From the NCBI GenBank assembly GCA_002454425.1, contig DKIV01000047.1, positions 1 to 35,561 of the forward strand: DNA of 35,561 nucleotides, written 5' to 3'. Made by a program: the position numbers and the translations under genes. This stretch comes from Sphingobacteriaceae bacterium UBA6709 (GTDB lineage Bacteria; Bacteroidota; Bacteroidia; Sphingobacteriales; Sphingobacteriaceae). The stretch's first letter is position 1, and every line of letters starts with the position of its first letter. The notes under the pieces were generated by a model that was not told the origin of the DNA, made no database searches, and was given only the letters and a program-made list of their open reading frames with translations. Positions 8,283 through 16,516 of the stretch are shown piece by piece.

Positions 8283-9276
8283 ACCATTAGATAATCATAC
8301 CGTTTTCATATACCAAACTCACGTCCAAAAGTTGATTTGTGATGTTTGGTGTAATGCAGTTGATGGACAAGTTTGTCAAGATTTATTATCGGAGGAATTT
8401 GAGCTTATATATTCAGCAAGAGATTGGGTAAAAACAGCAGTAGATGAAATTTACGAGATATGTAAGGGATTAACTGATGATGAAAGAGCTGCAATTCGTG
8501 AAGCTTTCTTTATCAATAATGATATTGAATCTATGTGCGAAGGAGCATCCACTCCAATTGAACTGAACACACTACACCTTGTAGTTGCACAAAGAATGAA
8601 ACCTTTATTGATTCGATTTTATAATGAGATTATAAGCTCTAAAGAGAAATTAGATTATTACAACAAATTAATTGAAAATAGTGATAATTACAAATTTTGT
8701 CCCTGTTGTGGACTGACCCCTGTCGAAAGTGCTGAATCACATTACCGTGAGGATAATGATCACTATTTGCCTAAAGCTGATTATCCTTTCGCTTCGGTAA
8801 ACTTTGGAAATTTACCTCCTTTATGTAGTAAGTGTAACAAGAAATGTAAATCAACTAAAAATCCATTTGAAAACGGAAGAACATCATTTTATGCATTTAA
8901 ACCTTTGGATAATGAGTTTTTAATTAATATTGATATAAATGATTCGTTTTCTACAGATTATTTGACACTGAATGAACAAGAAGTAGTAATAGGCTTTAAT
9001 AATGATGCTAATAAAGTTGATACTTGGAATTGGTTGTTTGAAATTAATACAAGATACAATGAGGAGGTAAGGCAGTTTTGTAAAACGGAATTAAGAATTT
9101 TAGCTAATCGCTTTAGAAGAAACGAGGAAAGAAAACAAGGTATGACTTATGAGGAAATATTAAACGACGCAATAGAAGACTATGATATTGATAAATATGA
9201 TGACAGAAAATTTTTAAAAGCTCCTTTTTTAAGAGAAATATTGAATAAGCCTGAGTGGCTAGCAACTTATAAATAG
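8266..9276 (+). CDS. HNH endonuclease (PtuB-like), probable DNA-cleaving effector
   Basis: The 336-residue protein has a zinc-binding HNH domain in its middle: CPCC at 145-148, DHYLPKADYP with Asp165 and His166 as the catalytic His region, Asn182 in FGNLPPLC, and CSKCN at 187-191. The spacing fits the beta-beta-alpha metal finger in which two CxxC pairs hold zinc. The N-terminal 140 residues are helical and unassigned, and the C-terminal 130 may bind the partner ATPase. Its start lies inside the ATPase gene (17-base overlap), so the two are almost certainly co-translated. With no HsdR in the window it is the only evident nuclease of the operon. The gene ends the operon; no clear hairpin terminator follows. 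Confidence 0.85.
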   Translation: MLRTYRPLDNHTVFIYQTHVQKLICDVWCNAVDGQVCQDLLSEEFELIYSARDWVKTAVDEIYEICKGLTDDERAAIREAFFINNDIESMCEGASTPIELNTLHLVVAQRMKPLLIRFYNEIISSKEKLDYYNKLIENSDNYKFCPCCGLTPVESAESHYREDNDHYLPKADYPFASVNFGNLPPLCSKCNKKCKSTKNPFENGRTSFYAFKPLDNEFLINIDINDSFSTDYLTLNEQEVVIGFNNDANKVDTWNWLFEINTRYNEEVRQFCKTELRILANRFRRNEERKQGMTYEEILNDAIEDYDIDKYDDRKFLKAPFLREILNKPEWLATYK

Positions 9277-9320
9277 TATTTACGAAATCCTCGTACTAAA
9301 CTTTCAGAATACATTTTACA

Positions 9321-9352
9321 TTTGGTAAGTTAAAATTTTATTCCTAAAATTG
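9321..9352 (+). promoter_or_regulatory. Candidate promoter for the 9498 gene
   Basis: TTTG (9321-9324), 20 bases, then TAAAATTG (9345-9352), one mismatch from TAnnTTTG. It would give a leader of about 140 bases, arguing that the 9498 gene has its own promoter rather than belonging to the hsd operon. Confidence 0.35.
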
Positions 9353-9497
9353 TATATGCTTGTTGGCAAGCTTGCTCGTTCGTGCAAAGATTTCATCAGC
9401 CAATAGTTTAATAATGCAAACCGACCTGCTTATTATCCAAACAAGATTACGAACGCAAAAATTCAGGATAGTAAAGCTGGTACAAAAGGAATGTATT

Positions 9498-10280
9498 ATG
9501 AAAACTATTGAGTACTTCAAACTCCAAGCAAAAAATCTTTACAAAGATTTTAAAACCCAAAAAAGTTATTTTGATCCCAATTATGGTCGCAATTTGTATG
9601 AATATGCGCCAAAGTTTTTCGACGTAGATGTGCTAATTCTCGATTACGATATCGATGAGGACAATTTCACCCTAATGAATGCTCAGCATATCATTGCGAA
9701 CTTGTCTGGATTTACAAAATGGACCGAGATGCTGAAAGCTTCTCCCTCGGCTCAGGAATTGTCAAAATTATTATTTGACAACATGCACAAGATAAGTGTT
9801 ATAGAGTGGGATATTTATATCTCGGGCGAAGAAGATGAAAAAGGTTTTTTATTTGATAACGAGTTTAAACTGGATATTTTCAAAGCAGTCTTTGATGGAG
9901 TAGATGGACATCAAAGTGATGGCTACGATTACCGTTTGGTTAGAAATGAAAAGCTGTCGAATGAAAAGCATATAATTAAACCCAAGAAGGACAAAATTTC
10001 TGTGCAAATTTCTGCGTTACCGTTATCGGAATCAGATTTTAAAGAATTTATTGAAATAGCAAACAAAAAATTTGAAAACATATTGGAAAGAATAGAACAT
10101 ACACATCCCAAATTATTGCGTAAACTATGGAATCCTAAAGAATATATTGATGAAGTTTTAAAACCAGATATGTTGCCTATCGATCGGGATTACGCACTTT
10201 CTTTGGTGGAGTCGTTTTTAATCCACCATGTTATTGGTTTGGCCACAGAAGCTGATGAACAAGCCTTAAATCTCAATTAA
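9498..10280 (+). CDS. Conserved-looking hypothetical protein at the island's right end
   Basis: Not assigned to a characterised family. The 260 residues are hydrophilic, with no signal peptide or membrane segment. The start YFKLQAKNLYKDF followed by AQHIIANLSGFTKWTEML (near 53-70) resembles a short motif pair seen in proteins annotated as hypothetical or 'glyoxalase superfamily' in Bacteroidota mobile regions; this is a weak memory-based match. I chose the ATG at 9498 because an AAAAGGA ribosome site sits seven bases ahead and the recognisable sequence begins there; the frame is open back to an ATG at 9360, but the extra 46 residues look like translated leader. It lies 222 bases beyond the HNH gene and shares the AT-rich composition of the island. 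Confidence 0.6.
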   Translation: MKTIEYFKLQAKNLYKDFKTQKSYFDPNYGRNLYEYAPKFFDVDVLILDYDIDEDNFTLMNAQHIIANLSGFTKWTEMLKASPSAQELSKLLFDNMHKISVIEWDIYISGEEDEKGFLFDNEFKLDIFKAVFDGVDGHQSDGYDYRLVRNEKLSNEKHIIKPKKDKISVQISALPLSESDFKEFIEIANKKFENILERIEHTHPKLLRKLWNPKEYIDEVLKPDMLPIDRDYALSLVESFLIHHVIGLATEADEQALNLN

Positions 10281-10292
10281 AATTAAAAGTGC

Positions 10293-10451
10293 AAAATTGT
10301 ACGAAAGTTCGAACCATCGGTAATTGTAAATTCTATCGATACATTTCTTTTTTTGAAGTTTAGATATAACTAATTGTATTTCATGATTTTAATATTCTTT
10401 TTCTGACACTAGTTTCTTCAAATCTTCCAAAAAATGGTTCGAAAATTGTAC
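10293..10451. repeat. Short direct and inverted repeats at the probable island edge
   Basis: AAAATTGTAC occurs at 10293-10302 and again at 10442-10451. GTTCGAACCAT (10307-10317) is matched in reverse by ATGGTTCGAA (10434-10443), so the two copies face each other across 116 bases. TTCGAACC also occurs at 34-41 near the left end of the window. These may be remnants of recombinase core sites. The rest of the 387-base gap (10281-10667) contains one terminator (10470-10496), a weak inverted repeat AACATCAA/TTGATGTT (10529-10580) and no gene. Confidence 0.3.
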
Positions 10452-10469
10452 TGGGAGGACGACAAAAAA

Positions 10470-10496
10470 GCTTCAACAACAGTTGAGGCTTTTTTT
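10470..10496. terminator. Intrinsic terminator ending the island gene
   Basis: GCTTCAAC (10470-10477), loop AACA, GTTGAGGC (10482-10489) form an eight-pair stem with one G-U pair, followed by seven T. An A run before the stem makes it usable from either strand. It lies 190 bases after the 9498 gene. Confidence 0.7.
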
Positions 10497-10667
10497 GCTT
10501 AAGAAACAATGGGTTTGATCATTAATCCAACATCAAACGACATTGTTAAGGATTAGCCACCTTTCTCTTGCCTTGATGTTCTAGAGCTTTTTAAGCTCCT
10601 TCCAGAATGTAAAAAGCCTCGGAAAATTGAAATTTACAAACAGTATCTACCATAACCATAGAATATC

Positions 10668-11214
10668 ATGCTTAACATAAATTTCTCTCACTTTCCTACA
10701 TTGGAATCAGAAAGACTAATGCTTAGACGTGCAGATTTCAATGATGTAAATGAAATATTTGAGATGCGTTCTGATCCCGAAATGATGAAATACATTCCGA
10801 GGCCGTTAGCGACAACATGATGAAGCATCAGAACATCTCGAAATGATCGAAGAAAAAATTAAATGCAATGAAGCCATCAATTGGGCAATCACGTTAAAGG
10901 GCAATCGTAAGATGATTGGTACTATAGGATACTACCATATAAAACCAGAGCATTACCGAGCAGAAATCGGTTATATGCTCCTTCCAAACTATCAAGGAAA
11001 AGGTTATGCCACAGAAGCGATCAATCTGGTATCCAATTATGGTTTTGCCGAAATAAAATTGCATTCTATCGAAGCAGTCATTAACCCTGAAAATCTAGGT
11101 TCAGGAAAAGTATTGGAGAAATGCGGTTTTATAAAAGAGGCACATCTTAAAGAAAATGAATTCTATAACGGACAATTTATTGATACCGTAATTTATTCGA
11201 AATTGAGAAAATGA
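10668..11214 (+). pseudogene. GNAT N-acetyltransferase (RimJ/RimL-like) with frameshift
   Basis: GNAT enzymes transfer acetyl from acetyl-CoA to amines, often protein N-termini or small metabolites. The gene begins at ATG 10668 with ESERLMLRRADFNDVNEIF and MKYIPRPLATT, typical of RimJ/RimL relatives, then meets TGA at 10818-10820. The rest continues one frame over as DDEASEHLEMI and runs to 11214, including the acetyl-CoA-binding YQGKGYATEA and the closing NPENLGSGKVLEKCGF. Removing one base near 10818 restores a single protein of about 181 residues, normal for the family. The ATG at 10843 opens only the C-terminal 123 residues. Either a real one-base mutation or a sequencing error explains it. 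The gene sits just outside the island's right edge. Confidence 0.8.
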
Positions 11215-11266
11215 AGTCACGGTAATATTAATTAACAAGCGAATCAATTCTTTAAATAACTCCATC

Positions 11267-11297
11267 AAAACGTCCTTTATAAGTGACCGGGCGTTTT
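11267..11297 (+). terminator. Possible hairpin terminator after the GNAT gene
   Basis: AAAACGTCC and GGGCGTTTT can pair over nine positions (one G-U) around a 13-base loop. No longer T run follows. Apart from this hairpin and the promoter at 11497, the 327-base gap (11215-11541) shows nothing recognisable. Confidence 0.4.
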
Positions 11298-11496
11298 GTC
11301 GTACATAGAAAAAAGCATTCGCGACCTATTGTAGAAGTTTCGGAAATCCATTTAAAACACCTATGAAGGAAATTTCCATATTTCTTTCACCAGGAAACAT
11401 CCTGTAAACCGTTTGATAATTTCCATTTCAAAAACTTATCTCCTCTTTTTAAAAAACCCGAACCGCTCCTTGGACTTCTGATTTGAACAACGGGAC

Positions 11497-11526
11497 TTGC
11501 AGATTTGATATAAAAGGATATTTTTA
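11497..11526 (+). promoter_or_regulatory. Candidate promoter of the alpha-galactosidase gene
   Basis: TTG (11497-11499), 19 bases, TATTTTTA (11519-11526), one mismatch from TAnnTTTG. The start codon is 15 bases downstream, giving a very short leader. Confidence 0.4.
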
Positions 11527-11541
11527 TAGAAAAGTCAGATT

Positions 11542-12708
11542 ATGAACCGCCTTTTATTATCCCTATTATTAATCGCTCTTAGTACACCCTTGTCAATTTT
11601 GGCTCAGAAAGCAAAGCCTCCAATCATGGGCTGGAGCAGCTGGAATAATTTCCGAATCAATATCGATGAAAATATGATCCGTGAACAGGCTGACGCCATG
11701 ATAACTTCTGGTATGGCTGCTGCAGGATATCAGTATATAAATATTGATGACGGATATTTTGAGGGGAGAGACAGCAATGGTAATCTGATCGCCAATGCAA
11801 AAAAATTCCCTTCCGGCATGAAGGCTTTAGCCGATTATGTTCACCATAAAAGCTTGAAGGCGGGAATCTACAGTGATGCCGGGCGTAATACCTGTGGTTC
11901 GATATATGATAAAGATGAAAAAGGAGTAGGTGTTGGCATATATGCGCATCTGGAACAGGACTGTCAATCATTTTTTACCGACTGGGGGTATGATTTTCTG
12001 AAAGTCGACTGGTGTGGCGGTGAGAAAATGAATCTTGACGAACGCACTGAGTACCTAAAGATTATCAAATACATTAAAACCCTAAATAGAGATATCACCT
12101 TCAATGTTTGCCGTTGGAAATTTCCGGGAGAATGGGTTATAAATGCCGCAGATTCATGGCGAATTTCCGGGGATATCAGGTCAGAATTCTCGTCAATATT
12201 AAGTATTATAGACTTAAATGCTAAACTCTACAAATATACTTCTCCGGGGCATTACAACGATATGGATATGCTCCAAGTGGGCCGTGGCATGACCTATGAG
12301 GAAGATAAGAGCCATTTCAGCATGTGGTGTATGCTAAACTCTCCCTTACTGGCAGGTAACGACCTGCGTACCATGTCAAAGCAGACAGTCGAGATCCTTA
12401 CAAATAAAGAGGTCGTTGCATTAAACCAGGATGCCGGTGCAGACCAGGCAAGGCGTATCTACAGTAAGAATGATATTGAAGTGTGGGTACGCTCGCTGGG
12501 TAAAGATAAAAATAAGGGTAAAGCCATAGCAATCCTAAACCGCAATAACACAGAACAAAGCTTTGATTTTGTTGCTACGGATTTTGGCATAACAGAGCGT
12601 GAGCATGTCCGCGATCTCTGGCTGCACAAGGATATAGGGAAATTAGGAAACGTCCGGAAATTCAAGCTTCCGAAACATGGTGTAGTGGTGCTTAAAACGG
12701 CAAATTAA
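11542..12708 (+). CDS. Exported GH27 alpha-galactosidase
   Basis: Hydrolyses terminal alpha-galactosyl residues of oligosaccharides such as melibiose or galactomannan side chains, with retention of configuration. A signal peptide (about 1-21, ending in LSILAQ) predicts export to the periplasm or surface. The barrel starts with MGWSSWNNF (near 29-37), then DDGYF. The nucleophile is Asp156 in FLKVDWC and the acid/base is Asp211 in WRISGDI. The C-terminal beta domain ends with LPKHGVVVLK. The 388-residue length is normal and the gene is intact. It is not flanked by SusC/SusD genes, so it is a stand-alone enzyme here. Alpha-N-acetylgalactosaminidase is a related alternative activity. Confidence 0.93.
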   Translation: MNRLLLSLLLIALSTPLSILAQKAKPPIMGWSSWNNFRINIDENMIREQADAMITSGMAAAGYQYINIDDGYFEGRDSNGNLIANAKKFPSGMKALADYVHHKSLKAGIYSDAGRNTCGSIYDKDEKGVGVGIYAHLEQDCQSFFTDWGYDFLKVDWCGGEKMNLDERTEYLKIIKYIKTLNRDITFNVCRWKFPGEWVINAADSWRISGDIRSEFSSILSIIDLNAKLYKYTSPGHYNDMDMLQVGRGMTYEEDKSHFSMWCMLNSPLLAGNDLRTMSKQTVEILTNKEVVALNQDAGADQARRIYSKNDIEVWVRSLGKDKNKGKAIAILNRNNTEQSFDFVATDFGITEREHVRDLWLHKDIGKLGNVRKFKLPKHGVVVLKTAN

Positions 12709-13516
12709 CCTAAGGCAAACTATCATAAGCTCGCAGCCGACTCAGGGTGCAATGAACGGGAAGATTAATTAACCTCCCTCATACGATAAGAGCTTCGGGA
12801 TAAGATTGAGCCCAATCTCATCAATCAAAGGTGGTCATTCTGATATACTCCTTCATTCTGGAAAAAGAAATGCGTGGTGTGCGCAAATCGCTACATCACC
12901 GAACAATAACATCACCCGGAGCGTATGCTGTGCTTTGGCAGATCGAAATCTGGCGCCAATGCCTAATTCATTAACCTGCCCAATGGTGCAGATGAGTCAA
13001 AAAACATCGTACTAAGCGGAACGCAGAGATGACAATTACTTTTAATTGCAAAATGTCTTGCGCTACAAAAAAGTGCCAGATATTACATCGATTATCAACA
13101 ACTTCTCCCCTATCAATATTCAGATACTCACACCCCAAAAAAGCATGCGCTACTTTATCTAGAAGTGGTTAATTAATATTTCTTCTACTGCTTACCTTAT
13201 CTAATAAGCCTAAACAGAACCACGAACTCCCACAGTGGCCTACTATATCGCCTATTCTTGCCGTAGTCAGCTCATCGTCATCCTCCCTACTAACAACAAC
13301 CTAACAGCTTAACCTCAAACCCCACCCCTTTCCGACCTATAAAACCCTCAAAATCACCTCAAAATAAAAAAAGGAAAATATTTTTTATAAAAAACACAAC
13401 AAACAATCAAAAAAACACCACCAAAGACACCAAAAACACACAATAAACGATAAAACATATTTTTTTTAATCATTTCAACCGAATTTTGTTAAAAAATCAA
13501 ATTTATATTCCTATTT
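12709..13516. other. Gene-free spacer, C-rich and G-poor towards nirB
   Basis: No convincing gene is visible on either strand. From about 13030 the plus strand carries far more C than G, and 13321-13500 is almost G-free, made of A/C stretches such as CACCACCAAAGACACC. A long C-over-G bias in unstructured RNA is what Rho loading sites look like, and the alpha-galactosidase has no hairpin terminator, so Rho-dependent termination is one explanation. A decayed gene is another. The frame 12806-13015 resembles nothing I know. Confidence 0.4.
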
Positions 13517-13534
13517 TTATGATACAAATCATAA
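13517..13534. promoter_or_regulatory. FNR-like operator upstream of nirB
   Basis: TTATGAT (13517-13523), ACAA, ATCATAA (13528-13534) is a perfect palindrome of seven-base arms with a four-base spacer. The inner ATGAT-N4-ATCAT differs from the FNR consensus TTGAT-N4-ATCAA only at the outer base of each half. Activation from about -41 would place the transcription start near 13567, which favours the nirB start at 13607. An FNR-type regulator is encoded at 17790-18476. Confidence 0.6.
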
Positions 13535-13606
13535 AATATGTGACTTTATTAAAAGTAAAGACCACAAAACATGATCAATATTGCATTCTCATCAAAAAAT
13601 CAATCT

Positions 13607-16132
13607 ATGGAAAACAAAACAATAGTTGTAATTGGCAATGGAATGGTAGGCCACAAGTTTTGCGAGAAAATGCTGGCAAAATCTAAAGGATTCAAACTAC
13701 ATGTGTTTAGTGAAGAGCCAATTCGTGCTTATGATCGTGTCCATCTCACGGATTATTTTAAAAAAAATGGGGTCAACGATCTTTACATGTCCGATGCCGA
13801 CTGGTATGTCGACAATAAAATAGATCTACATCTGAATGATCCCATAATCAGTATTGATACAACGAAAAAAATTGTAAGCTCAAAACAAGGAATACAGCTA
13901 TCCTACGATTTTCTCGTGTTTGCGACAGGCTCCGCAGCATTTGTTCCGCCCATACCAGGCATCGAAAAGAAAGGTGTTTTCCTGTATCGCACGATAGACG
14001 ACCTCGATCATATTAAAGAATATGCCGTCAATGCCCGCAAAGGGGCGGTAATTGGCGGAGGGCTATTGGGACTAGAAGCAGCTAAGGCATTGGTGGATCT
14101 GCACGTTAAAGAAACCGCAGTAATTGAATTCGCTCCACGGCTCATGCCAAGGCAAATCGACGATATGGCAAGTGCGACCCTACAAAGCAAACTACTTTCA
14201 TTAGGACTCAATTGTCTGCTTCACAAATCCACCACTCAAATATTAGGAGAGGATAAAATAACGGGATTAGCATTTTCCGATAAAACGGCCGTCGAGGCTG
14301 ACATTCTAATTGTTTCCGCAGGTATACAGCCGCGTGACGAATTGGCTAAAAACACCGGTCTGGCTACAGGTCCCCGTGGGGGCATTCTGGTTGACGAAAA
14401 CATGCGAACTTCCGATCCTTACATTTTTGCCGTAGGCGAATGTGCCTTATTTAATGAGATGATCTACGGATTGGTGGCGCCAGGATACGAAATGGCTGAC
14501 GTGGCGGCGGCAACGATTTGCGACGAACAAAAATCCTTTCGCGGTTTCGACATGAGCACTAAGCTCAAACTTATGGGGGTAGATGTAGCAAGCTTTGGAG
14601 ATCCCTTTATATCTGAACCCTACGCACAAACCATCCACATAGAAGATAAGCATAAAGGAATTTACAAACGACTCAATATTAGTACCGACGGCAAAAGACT
14701 ACTCGGTGGAATTCTTGTTGGAGAGGCAAGCAGCTATAACATGCTTTTACAAACTGTTAATAACAGCTTGCCGATCCCTGAGCATCCCGAGCTGTTACTC
14801 TTTCATGAGAAAGCAAGTGGCAATCAACCCGCAGCAGGTGCCGGCCTGGACGCGTTGCCAGATAGCGCGCTAATCTGCAGTTGCGAAGGCGTAACAAAAG
14901 CGCAAATTTGCGATGCCGTGATCAACCACGGCTGCGAAAACGTTGATGGCGTAAAGAAATGCACCAAAGCAGGCTCCGGCTGCGGTGGATGCATCCCGAT
15001 GGTTAAAGATCTGGTGACTTACACCATGAAGCAACAAGGTAAATATGTTCGAAATACCATCTGCGAGCATTTTAACCTTAGCAGACAAGAACTTCTTGAT
15101 CTCATGAAGCTCCATGAATTACGCACTTATGATGAGGTATTAGACAGTCTGGGTAATGGCAACGGATGTGAGGTGTGTAAACCTTTAGTGTCTTCAATAC
15201 TCGCGAGTCTCTGGAATGAGATGATCCTCGGCAAAGGGAACGATGTGGCGCAAGATACGAACGATCGCTTTCTGGCAAATATACAAAGGGGAGGAACGTA
15301 TTCCGTAGTCCCTCGTATCCCGGGCGGAGAAATCCTTCCCGAGAAGCTCATCGTTATCGGACAAGTAGCCAAGAAATACAACCTATATACCAAGATCACC
15401 GGCGGCCAGCGGATAGATATGTTTGGAGCCCATGTCAATGATCTGCCCCTTATATGGGAAGAGCTCATCGCCGCGGGCTTTGAGAGTGGACACGCGTACG
15501 GCAAAGCACTCCGCACTGTCAAGAGCTGCGTTGGAAGCACCTGGTGTCGCTTTGGATTACATGACAGCGTCTCATTTGCTATTAAAATAGAGGAACGTTA
15601 TCGCGGCATACGTGCCCCACATAAATTTAAGTCAGCCGTCAGCGGATGTATCCGTGAATGCGCTGAGGCCCAAAGTAAAGATTTTGGAATCATTGCAACC
15701 GAAAAAGGCTGGAACCTCTACGTATGTGGCAATGGAGGCAGCAAGCCGCAGCACGCCCTCCTGCTGGCCAATGATATTGATAGCGACACTTGCATCAAAT
15801 ATCTGGATAGGTTTCTGATGTTCTACATCCGTACCGCAGACCCCTTGACGCGGACAGCCACCTGGCTAAATAAGATGGACGGCGGCATTGACTACCTACG
15901 TAACGTGATTGTAAATGACAGTCTTGGCATGGCGGAGTCATGGGAAAAAGAGATGGACGCGCTTGTCAAAGCCTATCAATGTGAGTGGAAAGTCGCTGTC
16001 AACGATCCAAATATCCGCAAGCGCTTCGTCCATTTCGTAAATGCTCCCGAGGAAAAAGATGAGACAGTCAAATTCGAACAAATGCGCGGACAGCGTAAGG
16101 CTGCCGACTGGAATACAGTGATAACACAATAA
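13607..16132 (+). CDS. nirB: NADH-dependent nitrite reductase, large subunit
   Basis: Reduces nitrite to ammonium in the cytoplasm with electrons from NADH. The 841 residues contain an N-terminal FAD/NAD domain (VIGNGMVGHKF at the start; second Rossmann motif GGGLLGLEAA), a BFD-like [2Fe-2S] region with Cys424, Cys426, Cys459 and Cys462, a nitrite/sulfite reductase half-domain, and the [4Fe-4S]-siroheme site with Cys641, Cys647, Cys681 and Cys685. All ligands are present. I chose the ATG at 13607; an in-frame ATG at 13571 would add MINIAFSSKNQS, but it lies too close to the expected transcription start. nirD follows after ten bases. An FNR-like box upstream suggests induction by oxygen limitation. 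Confidence 0.96.
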   Translation: MENKTIVVIGNGMVGHKFCEKMLAKSKGFKLHVFSEEPIRAYDRVHLTDYFKKNGVNDLYMSDADWYVDNKIDLHLNDPIISIDTTKKIVSSKQGIQLSYDFLVFATGSAAFVPPIPGIEKKGVFLYRTIDDLDHIKEYAVNARKGAVIGGGLLGLEAAKALVDLHVKETAVIEFAPRLMPRQIDDMASATLQSKLLSLGLNCLLHKSTTQILGEDKITGLAFSDKTAVEADILIVSAGIQPRDELAKNTGLATGPRGGILVDENMRTSDPYIFAVGECALFNEMIYGLVAPGYEMADVAAATICDEQKSFRGFDMSTKLKLMGVDVASFGDPFISEPYAQTIHIEDKHKGIYKRLNISTDGKRLLGGILVGEASSYNMLLQTVNNSLPIPEHPELLLFHEKASGNQPAAGAGLDALPDSALICSCEGVTKAQICDAVINHGCENVDGVKKCTKAGSGCGGCIPMVKDLVTYTMKQQGKYVRNTICEHFNLSRQELLDLMKLHELRTYDEVLDSLGNGNGCEVCKPLVSSILASLWNEMILGKGNDVAQDTNDRFLANIQRGGTYSVVPRIPGGEILPEKLIVIGQVAKKYNLYTKITGGQRIDMFGAHVNDLPLIWEELIAAGFESGHAYGKALRTVKSCVGSTWCRFGLHDSVSFAIKIEERYRGIRAPHKFKSAVSGCIRECAEAQSKDFGIIATEKGWNLYVCGNGGSKPQHALLLANDIDSDTCIKYLDRFLMFYIRTADPLTRTATWLNKMDGGIDYLRNVIVNDSLGMAESWEKEMDALVKAYQCEWKVAVNDPNIRKRFVHFVNAPEEKDETVKFEQMRGQRKAADWNTVITQ

Positions 16133-16142
16133 TGATTTAAAC

Positions 16143-16490
16143 ATGGAAACGATCACCTCAACCTCCTGGAAATTAGCTTGCCGAACCGATGACGCGATTG
16201 ACAACGGCGGTGTCTGCGTTAAAATTGGCAATGAACAAATTGCGCTGTTTTACTTCAAACGCCGAAACGAGTGGTATGCCACTCAAAATGAATGCCCTCA
16301 TAAAAAACAAATGATTTTAAGTCGCGGAATGATAGGCTCACTTGGCGACAAGCCCAAAGTAGCGTGTCCCTTTCATAAGAAAACATTCGCACTAGACACC
16401 GGAGAATGTCTTTCAGGTGATGAGTGCGCCATTAGAACCTACCCTGTAAAAGTAGAGGCAGGACTGGTTTACATCTCTCTGGAACATTAA
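16143..16490 (+). CDS. nirD: Nitrite reductase small subunit (Rieske-type)
   Basis: Partner of NirB in NADH-nitrite reduction. The 115-residue protein has a Rieske fold with CPH at 51-53 and CPFH at 75-78, so all four [2Fe-2S] ligands are present (Cys51, His53, Cys75, His78), unlike the cluster-free NirD of E. coli. The spacing between the two motifs and the SRGMIG stretch between them fit the family. It starts ten bases after nirB, and the transporter gene follows after 26 bases, so the genes form one operon. Confidence 0.94.
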   Translation: METITSTSWKLACRTDDAIDNGGVCVKIGNEQIALFYFKRRNEWYATQNECPHKKQMILSRGMIGSLGDKPKVACPFHKKTFALDTGECLSGDECAIRTYPVKVEAGLVYISLEH

Positions 16491-16516
16491 CGCTTTTTAC
16501 CTAATCACATAAAACC

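Noticed and set aside
3479..9276. Complete type I restriction system (hsdRMS)
   Set aside because: No helicase motifs (Walker A of SF2, DEAD/DECH box) or PD-ExK region of HsdR were found in any frame of the window.
9360..9497. Extended N-terminus of the 9498 gene
   Set aside because: The 46 extra codons lack family-like sequence, follow the predicted promoter immediately, and a proper ribosome site stands only before 9498.
12806..13015. Possible 69-residue gene in the nirB spacer
   Set aside because: No plausible ribosome site, irregular composition and no familiar motif; likely a chance open frame.
15127..15540. 137-residue open frame antisense to nirB
   Set aside because: It lies wholly inside the conserved nirB coding sequence and has no signals of its own.
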